Shown here piece after piece: positions 11,023-21,712 of a DNA stretch of 64,000 bases. Position numbers and translations under genes: made by a program. The notes under the pieces were generated by a model. That model was not told the DNA's origin. It did no database searches and was given only the letters and a program-made list of their open reading frames with translations. Positions within the stretch are counted from its first letter, which is position 1. Each line of letters opens with the position of its first letter. The stretch comes from Candidatus Altimarinota bacterium (lineage in GTDB: Bacteria > Patescibacteriota > Gracilibacteria > BD1-5 > UBA6164): contig JAHDHC010000004.1 in assembly GCA_020631485.1 (NCBI GenBank), forward strand, positions 29,236-93,235, given 5' to 3'.

Positions 11023-14000
11023 ATGGTACACTCGTTTTTTAGTTTTTGGGTTCGTAACCTCAGAGTTACATTTCTTGCTATATTTCTCATAATTGCAGCT
11101 TGAGTATTTTCTCTTTATAGTATCCCGAAAGAATCAAGTCCAGATATAGAGTTTGGGATACTTTCGGTTAACACTATTTACCCATGAGTAAATCCTGTAG
11201 ATATTGACTCAATCATCACAGACAAGATAGAAGCGGAGATACAGGATCTGGAGTGAGTAAAAAAGATCACTTCGAGCTCATCAGTTGGTATATCCAGTAT
11301 TACACTCGAGCTTGAGCCAGACGCGATAACTAGAGATGTACTTACAGATGTAAAAGACAAGATTGATAGTTTACAGTTCCCAGAAGATGTTGAAGATCCT
11401 GTGGTAACTGAGCTTTCTACTTCAAATACTCTTGTGTTTGAGTTGCTGCTTTATGGAGACGAAGATAAGTTTGATCAGTTTTTACTCAAGCAAAAGGCAC
11501 AGATTATAAAAGCAAAACTTGAGTGAAAAAATGGAATAGCCACCATAAATCTTGCCTGAGCCGATATCCAATGATTTGGCTGAGGAGGATCAGGCTCTGA
11601 CTACAAGATAAAAGTCCTTTTAGACAAAGATAAAGTAGAGCTTCTCTGACTTTCACTCAACAATATAAGTTCGATTATACGTGCTTTCAATTCAAATACT
11701 TCGATTTGAAACTATCAAGTATGAGATCTCAAGTACGATTTCCGTTTTGAAGGAGAGCTTGAAAACATACAGGAGCTCAAAGAACTTATTATCCGTGATA
11801 ATGGGAACTCACAAGTTCGCTTGCAAGACATAGCGACGTTCAAAAAAGAATACGATGATACGAGTATCAAAAAACTCTGACTCTATCAAGACACTGGATA
11901 CAACTATACTTCACTTTCATTCAATAAATGAGAGTGAAGCAATATATTTAGTGTGTCAGCTAAGACAAAAGAATCGATAGAGAAACTTCTCTGAGAAAAA
12001 GAGTTTGAAGGTCTCAACTACTCTTTTACAAACGATCTTTCAGAGGTAATTATAGAGGACTATAAGAATCTCTCTGAAACTGCTGTAGTTACACTTGTAC
12101 TCGTATTTATCACTATACTTTTATTTGTATGATTTCGTGAGTCAGTTGTTGCGACTCTTTTGCTCCCACTTGCCTTTATGATAACTTTTATCGTACTTGA
12201 TGCACTTGGACTGAGCCTCAACTTTCTCACGAATTTTTCTCTTATACTTACACTTTGAATTGCGATTGATACAGTGATCGTAATTATCGAGTGAGCAAGT
12301 GAGAAAACTAAGCTCTGATACACGAGAGTTTCAGCGATCTTGCTTGCCATAAGAGATTTTAAATCCCCACTTATCAGTGGGACACTGACGACACTGAGTG
12401 CATTTCTTCCTATGATCTTTCTTCCTTGAGTGATAGGGAAGTTTCTCGCCTACATCCCAATCACTGTTTTTACGACGCTTCTTGCCGCACTCGCTCTCTC
12501 GCTTACATTGTCCTCAGGACTTTTTGTGAAACTGATCCGTCAAAAACCCTACTATATACCTGAACCATCTCTGGAAGCAAATCTCTCAAAAGAAGATACC
12601 CTCCTCCTTGAAATAGAGAGGAAATGAAGAGAAGAAAAGAGCGAAGAAAAGCTCTGAATCCGTGAATCTGTTCTTGGACGTTTATGAAACATATACACCG
12701 CGATACTTTGAAAAATCCTTCATTCATTTGTTCTTTCCTTTTTTGTCACAATTGTCCCAGTGATATTGATGATCCTTACCTTTATCTTTATATCCCCAAA
12801 GATAGGATTTACCCTTTTCCCTGCAACTGATGAAGGAGTTCTCAACATAAATATAAGCGCGAGAGAATGAACAGATAAAGAGTATTTTCTGCCGTATCTC
12901 TCGGATATAGATAGTGTCATCTCTCAGTATGAAGAAGTAAAAGTGTACTATACGACTTTGAGTGACAACAATCTCTCACTTGCAGTAAACCTGTATGAAG
13001 CAGCAGAAAGACAAGAAAAATGACAAAAAAACATATTTGAACTCGAAGAACTCATCATACAAGGTCTAGAACCTCTCGAGTCACAATGACTTGAGGTCAA
13101 TGTCTCTAAACAAGCAAATGGTCCACCTACCTGAGATCCAGTTGGTATCAAGCTCATAGCTGATTCAAATAAGGACTTTGATACACTCAGAACTGTGTCA
13201 TCTGACTTTGAGAACTATCTTCGTACATTAGAAGGTACCAGATCAGTAGGTTCAAGCTCTACAGAAACTCCATGACAGTTTATATTTGAGTTTGATAATG
13301 AGAAGCTCAGTAATATCTGACTCACGCCTGATGATCTCCTTCGAGAATTGTATTTTTACACAAATGGACTGACTGTTGGGAGTATCAAATCAACCTACGA
13401 AGACAACGATATAGTTCTCAGTTTTGCCCAGTTTGAGGATAAACTCAATCCTAAAGATATAACTGATATCGTTATAAATACGCAAAAGTGAGATATCCGT
13501 ATAGGGGACTTTGCAGAGTACAATTTTAAAAAATCAGTTTCATCTATAGGGAGGGAAGATGGAAAAATAACGATATCGGTATGATCTAAACTCGAGAATT
13601 GATTTCTCCCAACTGACTTACAGCCGAAACTTGAAGAGTTTGCACAGAAGTATAACTACCCTGAAGGGATCAGCTTCATCGCCTGATGAGAGCAGTCAGA
13701 AAACAGTGAACTTATTATCTCTACCTTCCGTTCGCTCTTTATCTCTTTGTTTTTGATATTTTCAATTCTGGTATTTCAGTTTAACTCATTTCGTCAGCCT
13801 GTTATTGTCCTATACTCAGTTATTCTCGCACTCCTCTGAGTAAATGTAGGACTCTATCTCACGGGAAATCCATATAGTATGACTTTTTGAATCTGATTTA
13901 TAGCCCTAACAGGTATCGTGGTAAATGACGCGATTATCTTGATTGATAAGATCAATGCTACTCTCTGAAGAAAACAATCAGAGAATCTAGATCATATTCA

Positions 14001-14292
14001 CTACGAAGAAAAAATAGAGAAAATTGTGATAGCTTCAAAGTCACGTCTCCAACCAGTTATAGTTACCACACTCACAACAGTATTCTGACTTCTCCCACTC
14101 GCACTTCAAGACGAGTTCTGGGCAGGGCTCTGATACACTGTAGTATTCTGACTCATAGTAGGTTCCACCATGACCCTCTTTGCTATCCCAGTACTCTACA
14201 AGGCACTGGTACTCAAAAGACAAAAAAAATACTACATCAAAAGATTCTTTTGATCAGTACTTTGATTATTTAGAAGAAAGAAAAGAGTGTAA
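11023..14292 (+). CDS. RND-family (AcrB/HAE1-type) efflux transporter
   Basis: 1089 residues, slightly longer than typical (about 1030). N-terminal helix (VRNLRVTFLAIFLIIAA) is followed by the conserved start of the first porter domain (IPKESSPDIEFGILSVNTIYPG) and DSIITDKIEAEIQDLEGV. Two sets of transmembrane helices are visible: one around 12080-12530 with DALGLSLNFLTNFSLILTLGIAIDTVIVI, the second around 13730-14220 with TGIVVNDAIILIDKI. Proton-driven export of an unknown substrate is expected. Ten or more conserved glycines are TGA. Overall layout is a two-gene pump operon behind an AbrB-like gene. Confidence 0.93.
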
Positions 14293-14318
14293 GATTATCC
14301 AAATAATACGCTTGTAAA

Positions 14319-14368
14319 TCGAAATAAAAAAGTCTAATCATTAATTTGGTTAGATTTTTTTATTTCGA
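14319..14368. terminator. Bidirectional intrinsic terminator
   Basis: Long stem TCGAAATAAAAAA-GTCTAA pairing with TTAGA-TTTTTTTATTTCGA around a 12-base loop. It lies between the convergent RND gene and the Nudix gene, with T-rich arms suited to both directions. Confidence 0.75.
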
Positions 14369-14372
14369 ATAT

Positions 14373-14915
14373 TTAGCTAAAGTATCTCACTAACACAGCA
14401 ACACTTCGATCTTCTTTCATCTTTCAGGATTTGATGAGAGCAAAAATTTCTACTTCATCGAGGAAGGATATTTCAATACCGTGTTCATGTTCATGCCCGG
14501 TGAGCTTTTGTTCTCAAATTTTCTGAATCTGTCCAGAAAGATAATACAGATCCCATTCTACTGTTGCTCATGCCTTTGAAACATGTACAATTTCTAAATC
14601 TGAAAGTTCATCGATCCCTGCTTCTTCTTTTGCCTCAAGTCGTGCTGTATCATAAACAGTTGTATTGAGCTTATCTTCATCATTTCGAACTTCTAAATAT
14701 GGAACAAGCTCATCAAAGACCTTTCAACCAGGAATTCTATAGTCAAAGGTATCATACTCGAATCTATGTTCTTTAATTATGAGAATTTTGTTCTCATGAT
14801 TTTTAAGAATGAGTCGAACTCATGGAGGACGTACTACTCTTTCAAATCATTTTTCTTGATGTCTCTCAACTGTAAATAGCTCTCAAGTAAATATATTTTT
14901 CCGAGGACTCTGCAT
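14373..14915 (-). CDS. Nudix hydrolase, ADP-ribose-pyrophosphatase-like
   Basis: 180 residues. The Nudix box is present but interrupted: GGKVFDE (Gly63 to Glu69) and the metal-binding RLEAKEEAG (Arg92-Gly100) are separated by about 15 residues more than in the canonical GX5EX7REUXEEXGU. The second Gly of GGKV is TGA. The catalytic EAKEE core is intact, so hydrolysis of a nucleoside-diphosphate derivative such as ADP-ribose is plausible. Its ATG overlaps the TAA of the pyrophosphatase gene by one base (TAATG), indicating translational coupling; together the two would remove phosphate-linked by-products. Substrate not determinable. Confidence 0.85.
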
Positions 14916-15505
14916 TAATCTTGAAATTTTGGGAGATATTCAGTTTTGTATCTCTCTTCACATTCGCGGATAGTTTTCAGAGCTTCTTCAACCCCATAAA
15001 AACCTCCAACTTCACAAGTTCCTGGTTTTTTGAGATGCTTGTAGTATTCAAGATAGTGTTGCGTTTCTTTTTTCCAGTATTCTCCAAGTTGATCTATATC
15101 TGTAACATGATCTTGTCTCTTGTCATCATGTACAACTGCTACGATTTTGTCGTCAACTTCTCCACCATCTACAAATTTGATCACTCCGATGACTCTGAGT
15201 TTTACGAGAGATCCTGGCACAAATTGTTCTGTGACATTCACGATCACGGTATCAAGCATATCATCATCTTCGTCCCAAGTGCAGGGAATCGCTCCATATG
15301 AAAATGGATAAGCAAGCGATGAATATCCAACTCTATCGAGCTGAAGAGTTCCAGTTTCAGTAATAAACTCATATTTATTAATAGTTCCAGCGTTGATTTC
15401 AACAAGACTGTTAATGACATTCTCATCTTCGCCTTCTGCAAATGCAGGAAGTACATGGAGCAGGTTGAGCATATATTTGCTTGGTGGGTGGTTGATATTT
15501 GCCAT
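14915..15505 (-). CDS. ppa: Inorganic pyrophosphatase, family I
   Basis: 196 residues with no TGA codon, so it is intact in either code. The family I active-site pattern is visible: EFITETGTLQLDRV, then the signature DEDDDMLDTVIV (D-x-D-x-L-D) around residues 78-90, and VDDKIVAVVHDD with KRQDHVTDI. It hydrolyses pyrophosphate made by polymerases and by NAD synthesis. First gene of a two-gene unit with the Nudix hydrolase (one-base overlap). ATG start; about 150 AT-rich bases separate it from the divergent small gene at 15660. Confidence 0.93.
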   Translation of the reverse strand: MANINHPPSKYMLNLLHVLPAFAEGEDENVINSLVEINAGTINKYEFITETGTLQLDRVGYSSLAYPFSYGAIPCTWDEDDDMLDTVIVNVTEQFVPGSLVKLRVIGVIKFVDGGEVDDKIVAVVHDDKRQDHVTDIDQLGEYWKKETQHYLEYYKHLKKPGTCEVGGFYGVEEALKTIRECEERYKTEYLPKFQD

Positions 15506-15598
15506 AATTCATTGGTTAATTTTACAATGCTAAAATTATAAATAATTTTGGAGAAAATCAATATTTATAAATAGAAACAAAACATTTAGTTCAATTAT

Positions 15599-15627
15599 TT
15601 GACAGTAATAAATTTATATGTTTTAAT
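15599..15627 (+). promoter_or_regulatory. Candidate promoter of the 53-aa membrane protein gene
   Basis: TTGACA at 15599-15604 and TTTAAT at 15622-15627 with 17-base spacing, about 33 bases before the ATG at 15660. Good -35, weaker -10. Confidence 0.5.
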
Positions 15628-15659
15628 ATATATACTTTATTATTAATTTGTTTTCTATT

Positions 15660-15821
15660 ATGACACAACAAATAAAAAGTGCTGCACAAAAGGTAAAAGC
15701 TTTTGATGAGAAAAATACTAATTTTTCAGGTTTTACATATTGGATGCTCTTCGTAACAGCATGTGCTGTATGGATGAATTCTTTTAACCAAGCTGCAGCG
15801 AGTCTCTACTCTATTATATAG
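15660..15821 (+). CDS. Small single-span membrane protein (53 aa)
   Basis: ATG to TAG, 53 residues: a charged N-terminus (QQIKSAAQKVKAFDEKN) and one hydrophobic segment (FTYWMLFVTACAVWMNSF). It has its own promoter candidate and a very strong terminator 20 bases later, which argues for a real short transcription unit. No family recognised. Confidence 0.65.
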   Translation: MTQQIKSAAQKVKAFDEKNTNFSGFTYWMLFVTACAVWMNSFNQAAASLYSII

Positions 15822-15840
15822 AATATAGATTCAAAAAAAT

Positions 15841-15876
15841 AAAAGCCCTACACCGTATTGGTGTAGGGCTTTTTTA
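15841..15876. terminator. Strong intrinsic terminator
   Basis: Perfect 14-bp stem AAAAGCCCTACACC/GGTGTAGGGCTTTT, 5-base loop, then a T-run. Ends the 53-aa gene; also overlaps the stop of the candidate 28-aa gene on the minus strand. Confidence 0.92.
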
Positions 15877-15960
15877 ATCTCCAGCATCTCGCCAGCTTCG
15901 GAAATAGTTCCAGCATAACATGAGACAAGCCGAATAGAAGAGATATTCTACAAAAAGCAT
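15874..15960 (-). CDS. Possible tiny membrane peptide (28 aa)
   Basis: ATG with AGGAG 8 bases upstream reads MLFVEYLFYSACLMLCWNY then a short charged tail to TAA. Hydrophobic, two Cys. Its stop lies in the shared terminator. Supported only by the ribosome site and hydrophobicity, so tentative. Confidence 0.4.
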   Translation of the reverse strand: MLFVEYLFYSACLMLCWNYFRSWRDAGD

Positions 15961-16064
15961 AGTGTATACTCCTAAAAATATCTATATACTAGAATACAAA
16001 AATATTTTATAAATACAAAAAAAAGAATCTCAATAACTAAAGATTCTCTTGATTTTCGTCTTAA

Positions 16065-16418
16065 TTATGCAGACATTTCTTGAATTGCGATATCAACAGT
16101 GTCAACCGTTGGGATGATCGTTGTTATCCCCACAAGTTCAAGTACATCTTTTACCCCTTCATCACAATTAGAGATATACATTTGCCCGTCGTTATCTTCT
16201 ACGTTTGAGAATACATCAGCTATATATCCAATAGACTTAGAGTTGAGATATTTGAGACCGTGTAGGTTAAAAATAATTTTTTTATCTGTAAAGTCTCAGA
16301 TCTCACTGTAGAGATTTGTAAATGTTTTATCTGCATTTGTTTCATCGAGTTCACCACTGAACTCAAATATAGTAATTCCACTCTCTTCTTTTTTGTTTAT
16401 TTCGATAAGTGTCTCCAT
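16065..16418 (-). CDS. STAS-domain protein (anti-sigma-factor-antagonist-like)
   Basis: 117 residues, the size of a single STAS domain. Pattern: GITIFEFSGELDETNADKTF at residues 14-33, then KKIIFNLHGLKYLNSKSIGYIADVF at 46-70, where NSKS occupies the position of the phosphorylatable Ser in SpoIIAA-like proteins. One TGA glycine. No kinase or sigma factor gene is adjacent; it is monocistronic between the small-gene region and divergent sod. The 105 bases between its stop and the 28-aa gene contain only a weak dyad. Confidence 0.82.
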
Positions 16419-16608
16419 TTTTGAAATCAATTAATTTTATAATACTTAAATATTTTAGCCTACTTCTCACACAAAATCAAATAATTTCCCTATTTTTCTC
16501 TCGACAAGGAGTATTTTTTGTTTTTTTACTAGAAAAGCCAGGATGCATATTGATTTTTTTGTGTATTTTGCTAAAATAATCATAGTTAATTCCTAAAATT
16601 TCTCTCCT

Positions 16609-17190
16609 ATGAAGCATGAACTCCAAGCACTCGATTATGATATGTGAGCACTCTCACCTCTTATGTCTGAAGAAACTCTCCAGTTTCACTATGCAAAACA
16701 TCACCAAACCTACGTAGATAACCTCAACAGTCTCATACCAGGAACAAAGTTTGCAGATATGACACTCTACGAGATCGTGAGATACAGTGATGGAGCAATT
16801 TTTAACAATGCTGCACAAAACCAAAATCATAATCTTTTTTGGAAAATTCTCGGACCAAAGAGTGGAACAGAGCCAAGTCCGGCACTTCAAAAAGCTATCG
16901 AAGATACTTTTGGATCATTTGAGGAGATGAAAAGTCAATTTGCAGATGCTGCTGTGAAAACTTTTGGTTCTGGTTGGGCATGGCTTATCAGAAACGATGA
17001 TGGAAGTTTAAGTATTAGTTCAACTTCCAATGCTGATACTCCATGTCGTGAAGGGAAGACTCCAATCCTCAATATAGACGTATGGGAACATGCCTACTAC
17101 ATAGATCATCGTAATGCTCGCCCAAAATACCTTGAGGCATTCTGGGAACTCGTAAATTGGGATTATGTCAGTGAATTGTACGAGAGATAA
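16609..17190 (+). CDS. sodB: Superoxide dismutase, Fe type
   Basis: 193 residues, full length. Metal ligands: His27 (FHYAKHHQTYVDNL), the His of NQNHNLFW, and Asp/His of DVWEHAYYIDHRNA. FNNAAQ before the second His carries the Gln characteristic of Fe-SOD (Mn-SODs have Gly here), and STSNA in place of the Mn-type Gln agrees. It converts superoxide to peroxide in the cytoplasm. Only one TGA (Gly13). Monocistronic with a strong terminator; it complements the thiol-repair genes at 48-52 kb. Confidence 0.95.
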
Positions 17191-17246
17191 GCTTTTCAAA
17201 TTAATTATTTATTTTGCTCCCTTTTTTCAAGATCTATACAAATACC

Positions 17247-17272
17247 AAAGACGCCCCTTGGGGCGTCTTTTT
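17247..17272 (+). terminator. Intrinsic terminator of sodB
   Basis: GC-rich 10-bp stem AAGACGCCCC/GGGGCGTCTT with a 2-base loop followed by T residues, 57 bases after the sodB stop. Confidence 0.92.
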
Positions 17273-17306
17273 AATATTTGCACTTTCGATATACGAAAGA
17301 GCTTCA

Positions 17307-17405
17307 CTAGTTCAGCGTGGCTAAACAGTCCTGACAGAACTGAGTGTAGCCATAGGCTAGAAATAAAACTGCTACTAATCCAAGTATTCCAAGTATTCGC
17401 TTCAT
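17307..17405 (-). CDS. Small membrane peptide (32 aa)
   Basis: ATG with GGGAG 9 bases upstream; MKRILGILGLVAVLFLAYGY is a basic start plus one hydrophobic span, then QFCQDCLATLN with a CxxC pair before TAG. It lies 50 bases downstream of the response-regulator stop on the same strand and may be co-transcribed. The CQDC motif hints at metal or redox function but this is speculative. Confidence 0.5.
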   Translation of the reverse strand: MKRILGILGLVAVLFLAYGYTQFCQDCLATLN

Positions 17406-17454
17406 TAGATGTTTCTCCCTTTTTGTGATATTACAATTGCTGTGTTTTACAATA

Positions 17455-18108
17455 CTAACTTATCCTATATCAGTATCCTTTGATAGTTTTTATGAGATCT
17501 TTTCAGAGTTTGGTACGGAGGTTTGAGATATAGACATCGAGTTTTCCGTCGGATGTGAAGAGTCCTTCTTCTCCCCAGATCTCTTCGATGATCTGAGTTC
17601 TTGAGATACTGACTCATTTGTTTTTTAGGAGGATTTCCATGATCTGGAACTCTTTCCCTGTGATATTTACTTCTTCACCTGCAAGGAAAAAAGTCCTATT
17701 TTTGAGATGGATCTCAAGTGTCCCAAACTGAAATATGTCTCAGAGTATATTTTTTCCTCTTTTATACACAGACTGTATTCTCGCATCAAGCTCACGAAGA
17801 TCAAAGGGTTTTACGATATAGTCATCCGCTCCAGATGAAAAACCTATAAGTTTCTCATCTATAGAATCTTTTGCGGTGATCATGAGGATAGGAGTTTGTT
17901 TCTTTTGTTTGATCTTTTTTGCTATCGTGATCCCATCTATCTTTGGGAGCATGAGATCAAGAAGTATGATATCGTAATTTTGAGCAATTGCTGTATCAAG
18001 ACCGCATTCGCCATCACTACAGGTTGTGACCTTGTAGTCTTCCATTTCAAGATACTGTTGTATGTTTTCTCTGATTTCTTTGTTGTCTTCTATGAGGAGT
18101 ATATGCAT
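17455..18108 (-). CDS. Two-component response regulator, OmpR/PhoB type
   Basis: 217 residues. Receiver domain: acidic pair Glu7-Asp8 (LLIEDN), phospho-acceptor Asp51 (LLDLMLPKIDG), Lys of YIVKPFD. Winged-helix output domain follows (TGKEFQIMEILLKNKG, LDVYISNLRTKLG, IKTIKGYGYRIS). It binds promoter DNA when phosphorylated by the kinase encoded immediately upstream, whose stop is 1 base from this ATG. Targets unknown. Intact only with TGA as Gly (for example the Gly of KGYGYR). Confidence 0.95.
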
Positions 18109-18109
18109 G

Positions 18110-19465
18110 TTATTCTGATGTATTAAATAATATATGAAATTCTGTGTATTCTCATTTTTTGCTTTCTATTTTTATCTGCCATTTGTAGAGTTTGACCATT
18201 CGTTGTACGAGATAGAGTCCTATCCCAAAACCCTCTATGTTTGTGTCAAGTCTGTAAAACTTCTCAAGCACTTTCTCTTGTTCATCTGGAGTCATTCCTT
18301 TTCCATTATCTCGTATACTAAAACCATTTTTACCAAGTTTTACTGATATCTTTATTGGTTCTGTTGAGAACTTTATCGCATTTGAGATGAGATTTTCGAT
18401 GATGATATTGAAACTCGTTTCTTCTATATTTTTAAAAATTCATTTTTTTATATCAAAATCTAGCTCTATCTTTTTCTCTGTGTGGTTTTTGACTTGTTCA
18501 CTCACAAGTCTTTCAAGAACTTTTCAGATATCACGGTTTGAAAACTGTATCTTTGCGATGTTTTCTTCCATACGCGTAAGTAAAAAGAGTGTTTCTATAA
18601 GTTTATTGAGTTTTGCTGTTTTTGTACGGACATTTTTTAAAAATACAGCATCCGCATCTGCTTCGAGTTTTCACTTCTCTTTTTTCTTTTCATAGAGATC
18701 AATATCTGAGTTGATAATCATGAGTGGAGTTTTGAACTCGTGACTGACATCGGTGATGAACTGCTTGAGTGACTCTGTTTGTTTTTCAATTTTTCAAAAG
18801 GCTGTATTGAGGGTATTTGCTAGTATCTTGATCTCGTCTTCGTCGCTTCCATCGATTTTAAGGGGAGTGTATTTTTTATCCAGATCTATACTTTGAGCCT
18901 TTTTTGAGATGTATTTGAGATTTTTGAGTGTAAAACGAGAAATTATTTTCCCTCAAAAGAGATATATAAAAAACCACAAGATAATGAGTGCTATACTCAC
19001 TTTTATGATAATGATTTGGGATTTTATATATTCTGTTGTATCGAAAAATATTCGTACTTCTCATATACCCTTATAATAACGCGAGAATATAAAATAGATA
19101 GTTTCTCCATCTTTATAAAACAAAGAGTCTTTTACTTTTTCCAAAAGCTTCATGTCATTGTGAAGTTTTTCTGAAACTCCCTCAGAACAGGTGAGTCATT
19201 CATCTCAAGAATCAGAAATGATGATGGTATCTTTTTGGAGGATGTATTCTCGAAATGCATCTTTATTGTTTTGAAATGCATCTCAGACAAGTGAGCTGTA
19301 GTTTGTATTCATATCATATAGACTTTCTTCTTTTTGCTCGTTGTACCATATAAAAAAGTAGGTGATGTTCACGCAAACTAAAAGGACGATCAATGATATA
19401 AAATTGAAAAGGGAAAAATACAAAGTGATTGTATCCGATGTCTTCAAATTTTTTAGAAATCTCAA
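18110..19465 (-). CDS. Sensor histidine kinase
   Basis: 451 residues. Two membrane helices (about residues 15-40 and 150-175) flank an extracytoplasmic sensor region, followed by HAMP, HisKA with the H-box DVSHEFKTPL (His242), and HATPase motifs NLISNAIKF (N box), RDNGKGM (G1) and EGFGIGLYLV (G2). It phosphorylates the adjacent OmpR-type regulator. No ATG is available: the frame begins with TTG at 19465, the first usable start after an upstream stop, without an obvious Shine-Dalgarno. The ligand cannot be told from sequence. Confidence 0.93.
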
Positions 19466-19551
19466 ATTATGGGCTTTTAATAATATATATGTGCAGATAT
19501 TGTAATCACAATAACATAAAAACTTAAATTTTTCTTAAGGTAAATATTTTT

Positions 19552-19579
19552 TTGACAAACAACTTATTTTTATTATAAA
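19552..19579 (+). promoter_or_regulatory. Promoter upstream of the polyphosphate kinase gene
   Basis: TTGACA at 19552-19557 and TATAAA at 19574-19579 with 16-base spacing, 51 bases before the ATG at 19631 and divergent from the histidine kinase gene. Confidence 0.6.
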
Positions 19580-19630
19580 TTATTTCAAATAATTTACGTA
19601 ATTTAGATATGGGGAATCAATTCAGTCTAT

Positions 19631-20578
19631 ATGAATAGCACAAAAAAATTATCAAATGAGGAAATTGCTGAGAACTATTTAAATTCAATTTGATTCACAA
19701 TACAAGAAGCAAAAATAGCTATTCAAGAGAAAGCAAATGAAGCACTCCTCGATAAATACAGAGATGCCTTATCGCTATGGGAAGAACATACGAGAGATAC
19801 GAATAGTAAAGTGATTATTACTCTCGATTGAAGAGATACAGCCTGAAAATGAAGTAACATAACAAGAGTGACAAAAGATCTCAAAACCTCTAGATTTAAA
19901 TCGGTTGCTTTCCCATGAGTACCATCAGATGAAGAAAAATATAGATACAATTGGTTCAAAAGGTATTTAAATGAGTTTCCTGATGATAGTGAAATAATAT
20001 TTTTTGATAGATCGTGGTATAATAGGGCTTTTGTAGAAGCTGCAATGTGATTTTGTACAGAAGATGAATATACCTGGTTTATGAATTATGTAAATCAATT
20101 TGAAAAAGAGAATATATTTGATCAATGAATAGACCACATAAAAGTATATCTTTCGATTACAAAAGAAATACAAAAGAAAAGACTCAAATTGAGAGAAAGA
20201 CAAAGAAAAAAATGGAAATCATCTCCAATAGATGCTCAAGCTCAAGAAAAGTGGAGATATTATACTTTAGCAAAATTAAAAGCACTACAACTTACAGATA
20301 CTGCTCATGCACCATGGCAAGTAATAAATTCTCAAGAAAGGTTTTTGTCAGCTATTGAGATCATGAAGCTTATGATATGAACGAAACCAGAAGTACGAAA
20401 ATATGTTGAAAATGACTTAGGTATTGATCTTAAGCCAGATTCAAACATTACAAAAACTGCACAACAAGAACTCAAAAGAATGGAGAAAGTAGGAGATTTA
20501 GAAAATATTCCAAGTGCATTTAATTTTCATTCCGAGCCGCGTGACTATCCACGTCAATTTGAATTAGTATTTGATTAA
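19631..20578 (+). CDS. ppk2: Polyphosphate kinase 2 (PPK2 family)
   Basis: 315 residues. Walker A is DGRDTAGKGS (residues 66-75); the Gly before Arg and both Walker A glycines are TGA codons, strong internal evidence for the recoded genetic code. PPK2 Walker B-like FDRSWYNRA follows at about 127, then the lid region RLKLRERQRKKWKSSPIDAQAQEKW and the APW motif at about 228. PPK2 enzymes move phosphate between polyphosphate and nucleotides, usually regenerating NDP/NTP. In a genome of reduced metabolism this would be an energy buffer. The next gene begins 6 bases after the stop, suggesting co-transcription. Confidence 0.93.
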
Positions 20579-20584
20579 GAAACT

Positions 20585-21517
20585 ATGGAAAATATAAAAG
20601 AAACTACACTGCTTGTTCCCGGAGGAAGAGGGAAGTTATGAAGTGACATCATACAGGCAGTATGATGAGAATTTGCAAATGTTATCGTGGGATATCATGG
20701 GAAAAAGCCAGAATCTTGAGAGAGCTACCAGATATGAAAGCTTGATGAGCTTGATTTGCCAGGCAATGTCCTTGCGCTTGTAACGACTACAGCCTTATGA
20801 GTTGAAAAATCCTTGAAAGAGATGTCATGAATCCCAACTATTGTGGCAAGTACAGGATATGATCCAGATATCCTCAAAAATTATCTAGATAGATCCCTGC
20901 TCGTAGCATCAAATCTGTCTCCAACTATTTTTGAAATACCCTCTCTCTTGAGACAGATACAGTCATGTGAGTGAATTAAGATAGAAGTGAAAGAATCTCA
21001 TCATTCTGGGAAAAAAGACTATAGTGGAACAGCCAAAGAAGTATGATCTATCATAGTTGAAAAATGATGACAGTTCGAAGTAGATGAATCACAATACAAT
21101 GCTGAGAAATGAATCAGTGATTTATGATCTGTTAAGACCTACAGAGGCAAAGATTCACAGGAGTATTTTGCTATAGCAGACCAATACATGAGATGACATG
21201 CATATCACAGATATAGTGTATCACTCGATCTCAGCTGAGTAAAAGATAAAGAGAAGGCCGTAAGGAATTTCTATATACTCCAAAGACACATTGCAGAATG
21301 GAATGCGCAGCACCAAGTACATAATTCTGTACATTTATCTGTATGATTTGATAATACTTACAGTGACAGATTTGACTTTTGGCACTATGTCAATGGGAGA
21401 CAAGTATATGCTGATTGACTTCTCGAAGTAGCTCCATGGTTTCTGAGTCAAGAAACATGACAGTTTTCTATGACTGACTATATAAAACACAGAAAAACTC
21501 TTTGACAAGATTCTTAA
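20585..21517 (+). CDS. dapB: Dihydrodipicolinate reductase-like protein (DapB family, divergent)
   Basis: 310 residues. The N-terminus is a Rossmann nucleotide-binding motif (LLVPGGRGKLGSDI). The DapB active-site block is recognisable as ESHHSGKKDYSGTAKEVG, resembling the family's HHxxKxDxPSGTA; it would reduce dihydrodipicolinate in the lysine/diaminopimelate pathway using NAD(P)H. The final ~60 residues (FDFWHYVNGRQVYADGLLEVAPWFL) are longer than usual. Aspartokinase and diaminopimelate decarboxylase follow on the same strand, supporting the pathway assignment. A terminator separates this gene from aspartokinase. Confidence 0.75.
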
Positions 21518-21658
21518 AATCTATATATTCACCACAGACACATATTTCTAAATGCAAAAGATGAGTCAACATTCTACCATTATTATCAAAACCATTAAAC
21601 ATTTGCGTATAAGTAAAATGGTTTTGTTTAGCGTGTAGGAAAAAAGAAGTCGAACCTC

Positions 21659-21694
21659 GCTCAAGCTGTTTTACAAAACAGCTTGAGCTTTTTT
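21659..21694 (+). terminator. Intrinsic terminator after dapB-like gene
   Basis: Perfect 14-bp stem GCTCAAGCTGTTTT/AAAACAGCTTGAGC, 2-base loop, T-run. An additional AT-rich dyad (AAAACCATT/AATGGTTTT) lies upstream at about 21588-21625. The next ATG is 19 bases after the T-run, so it might also act as an attenuator for the aspartokinase gene. Confidence 0.85.
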
Positions 21695-21712
21695 ATATAT
21701 TAATGATAGATT

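Noticed and set aside
14921..15301. 126-aa ORF on the plus strand over ppa
   Set aside because: It is antisense to the well-supported pyrophosphatase gene and has no family motif or ribosome site.
21625..21660. tRNA-like T-loop on the minus strand (GGTTCGAC)
   Set aside because: No matching 5-bp T-stem, anticodon arm or acceptor stem could be built around it.
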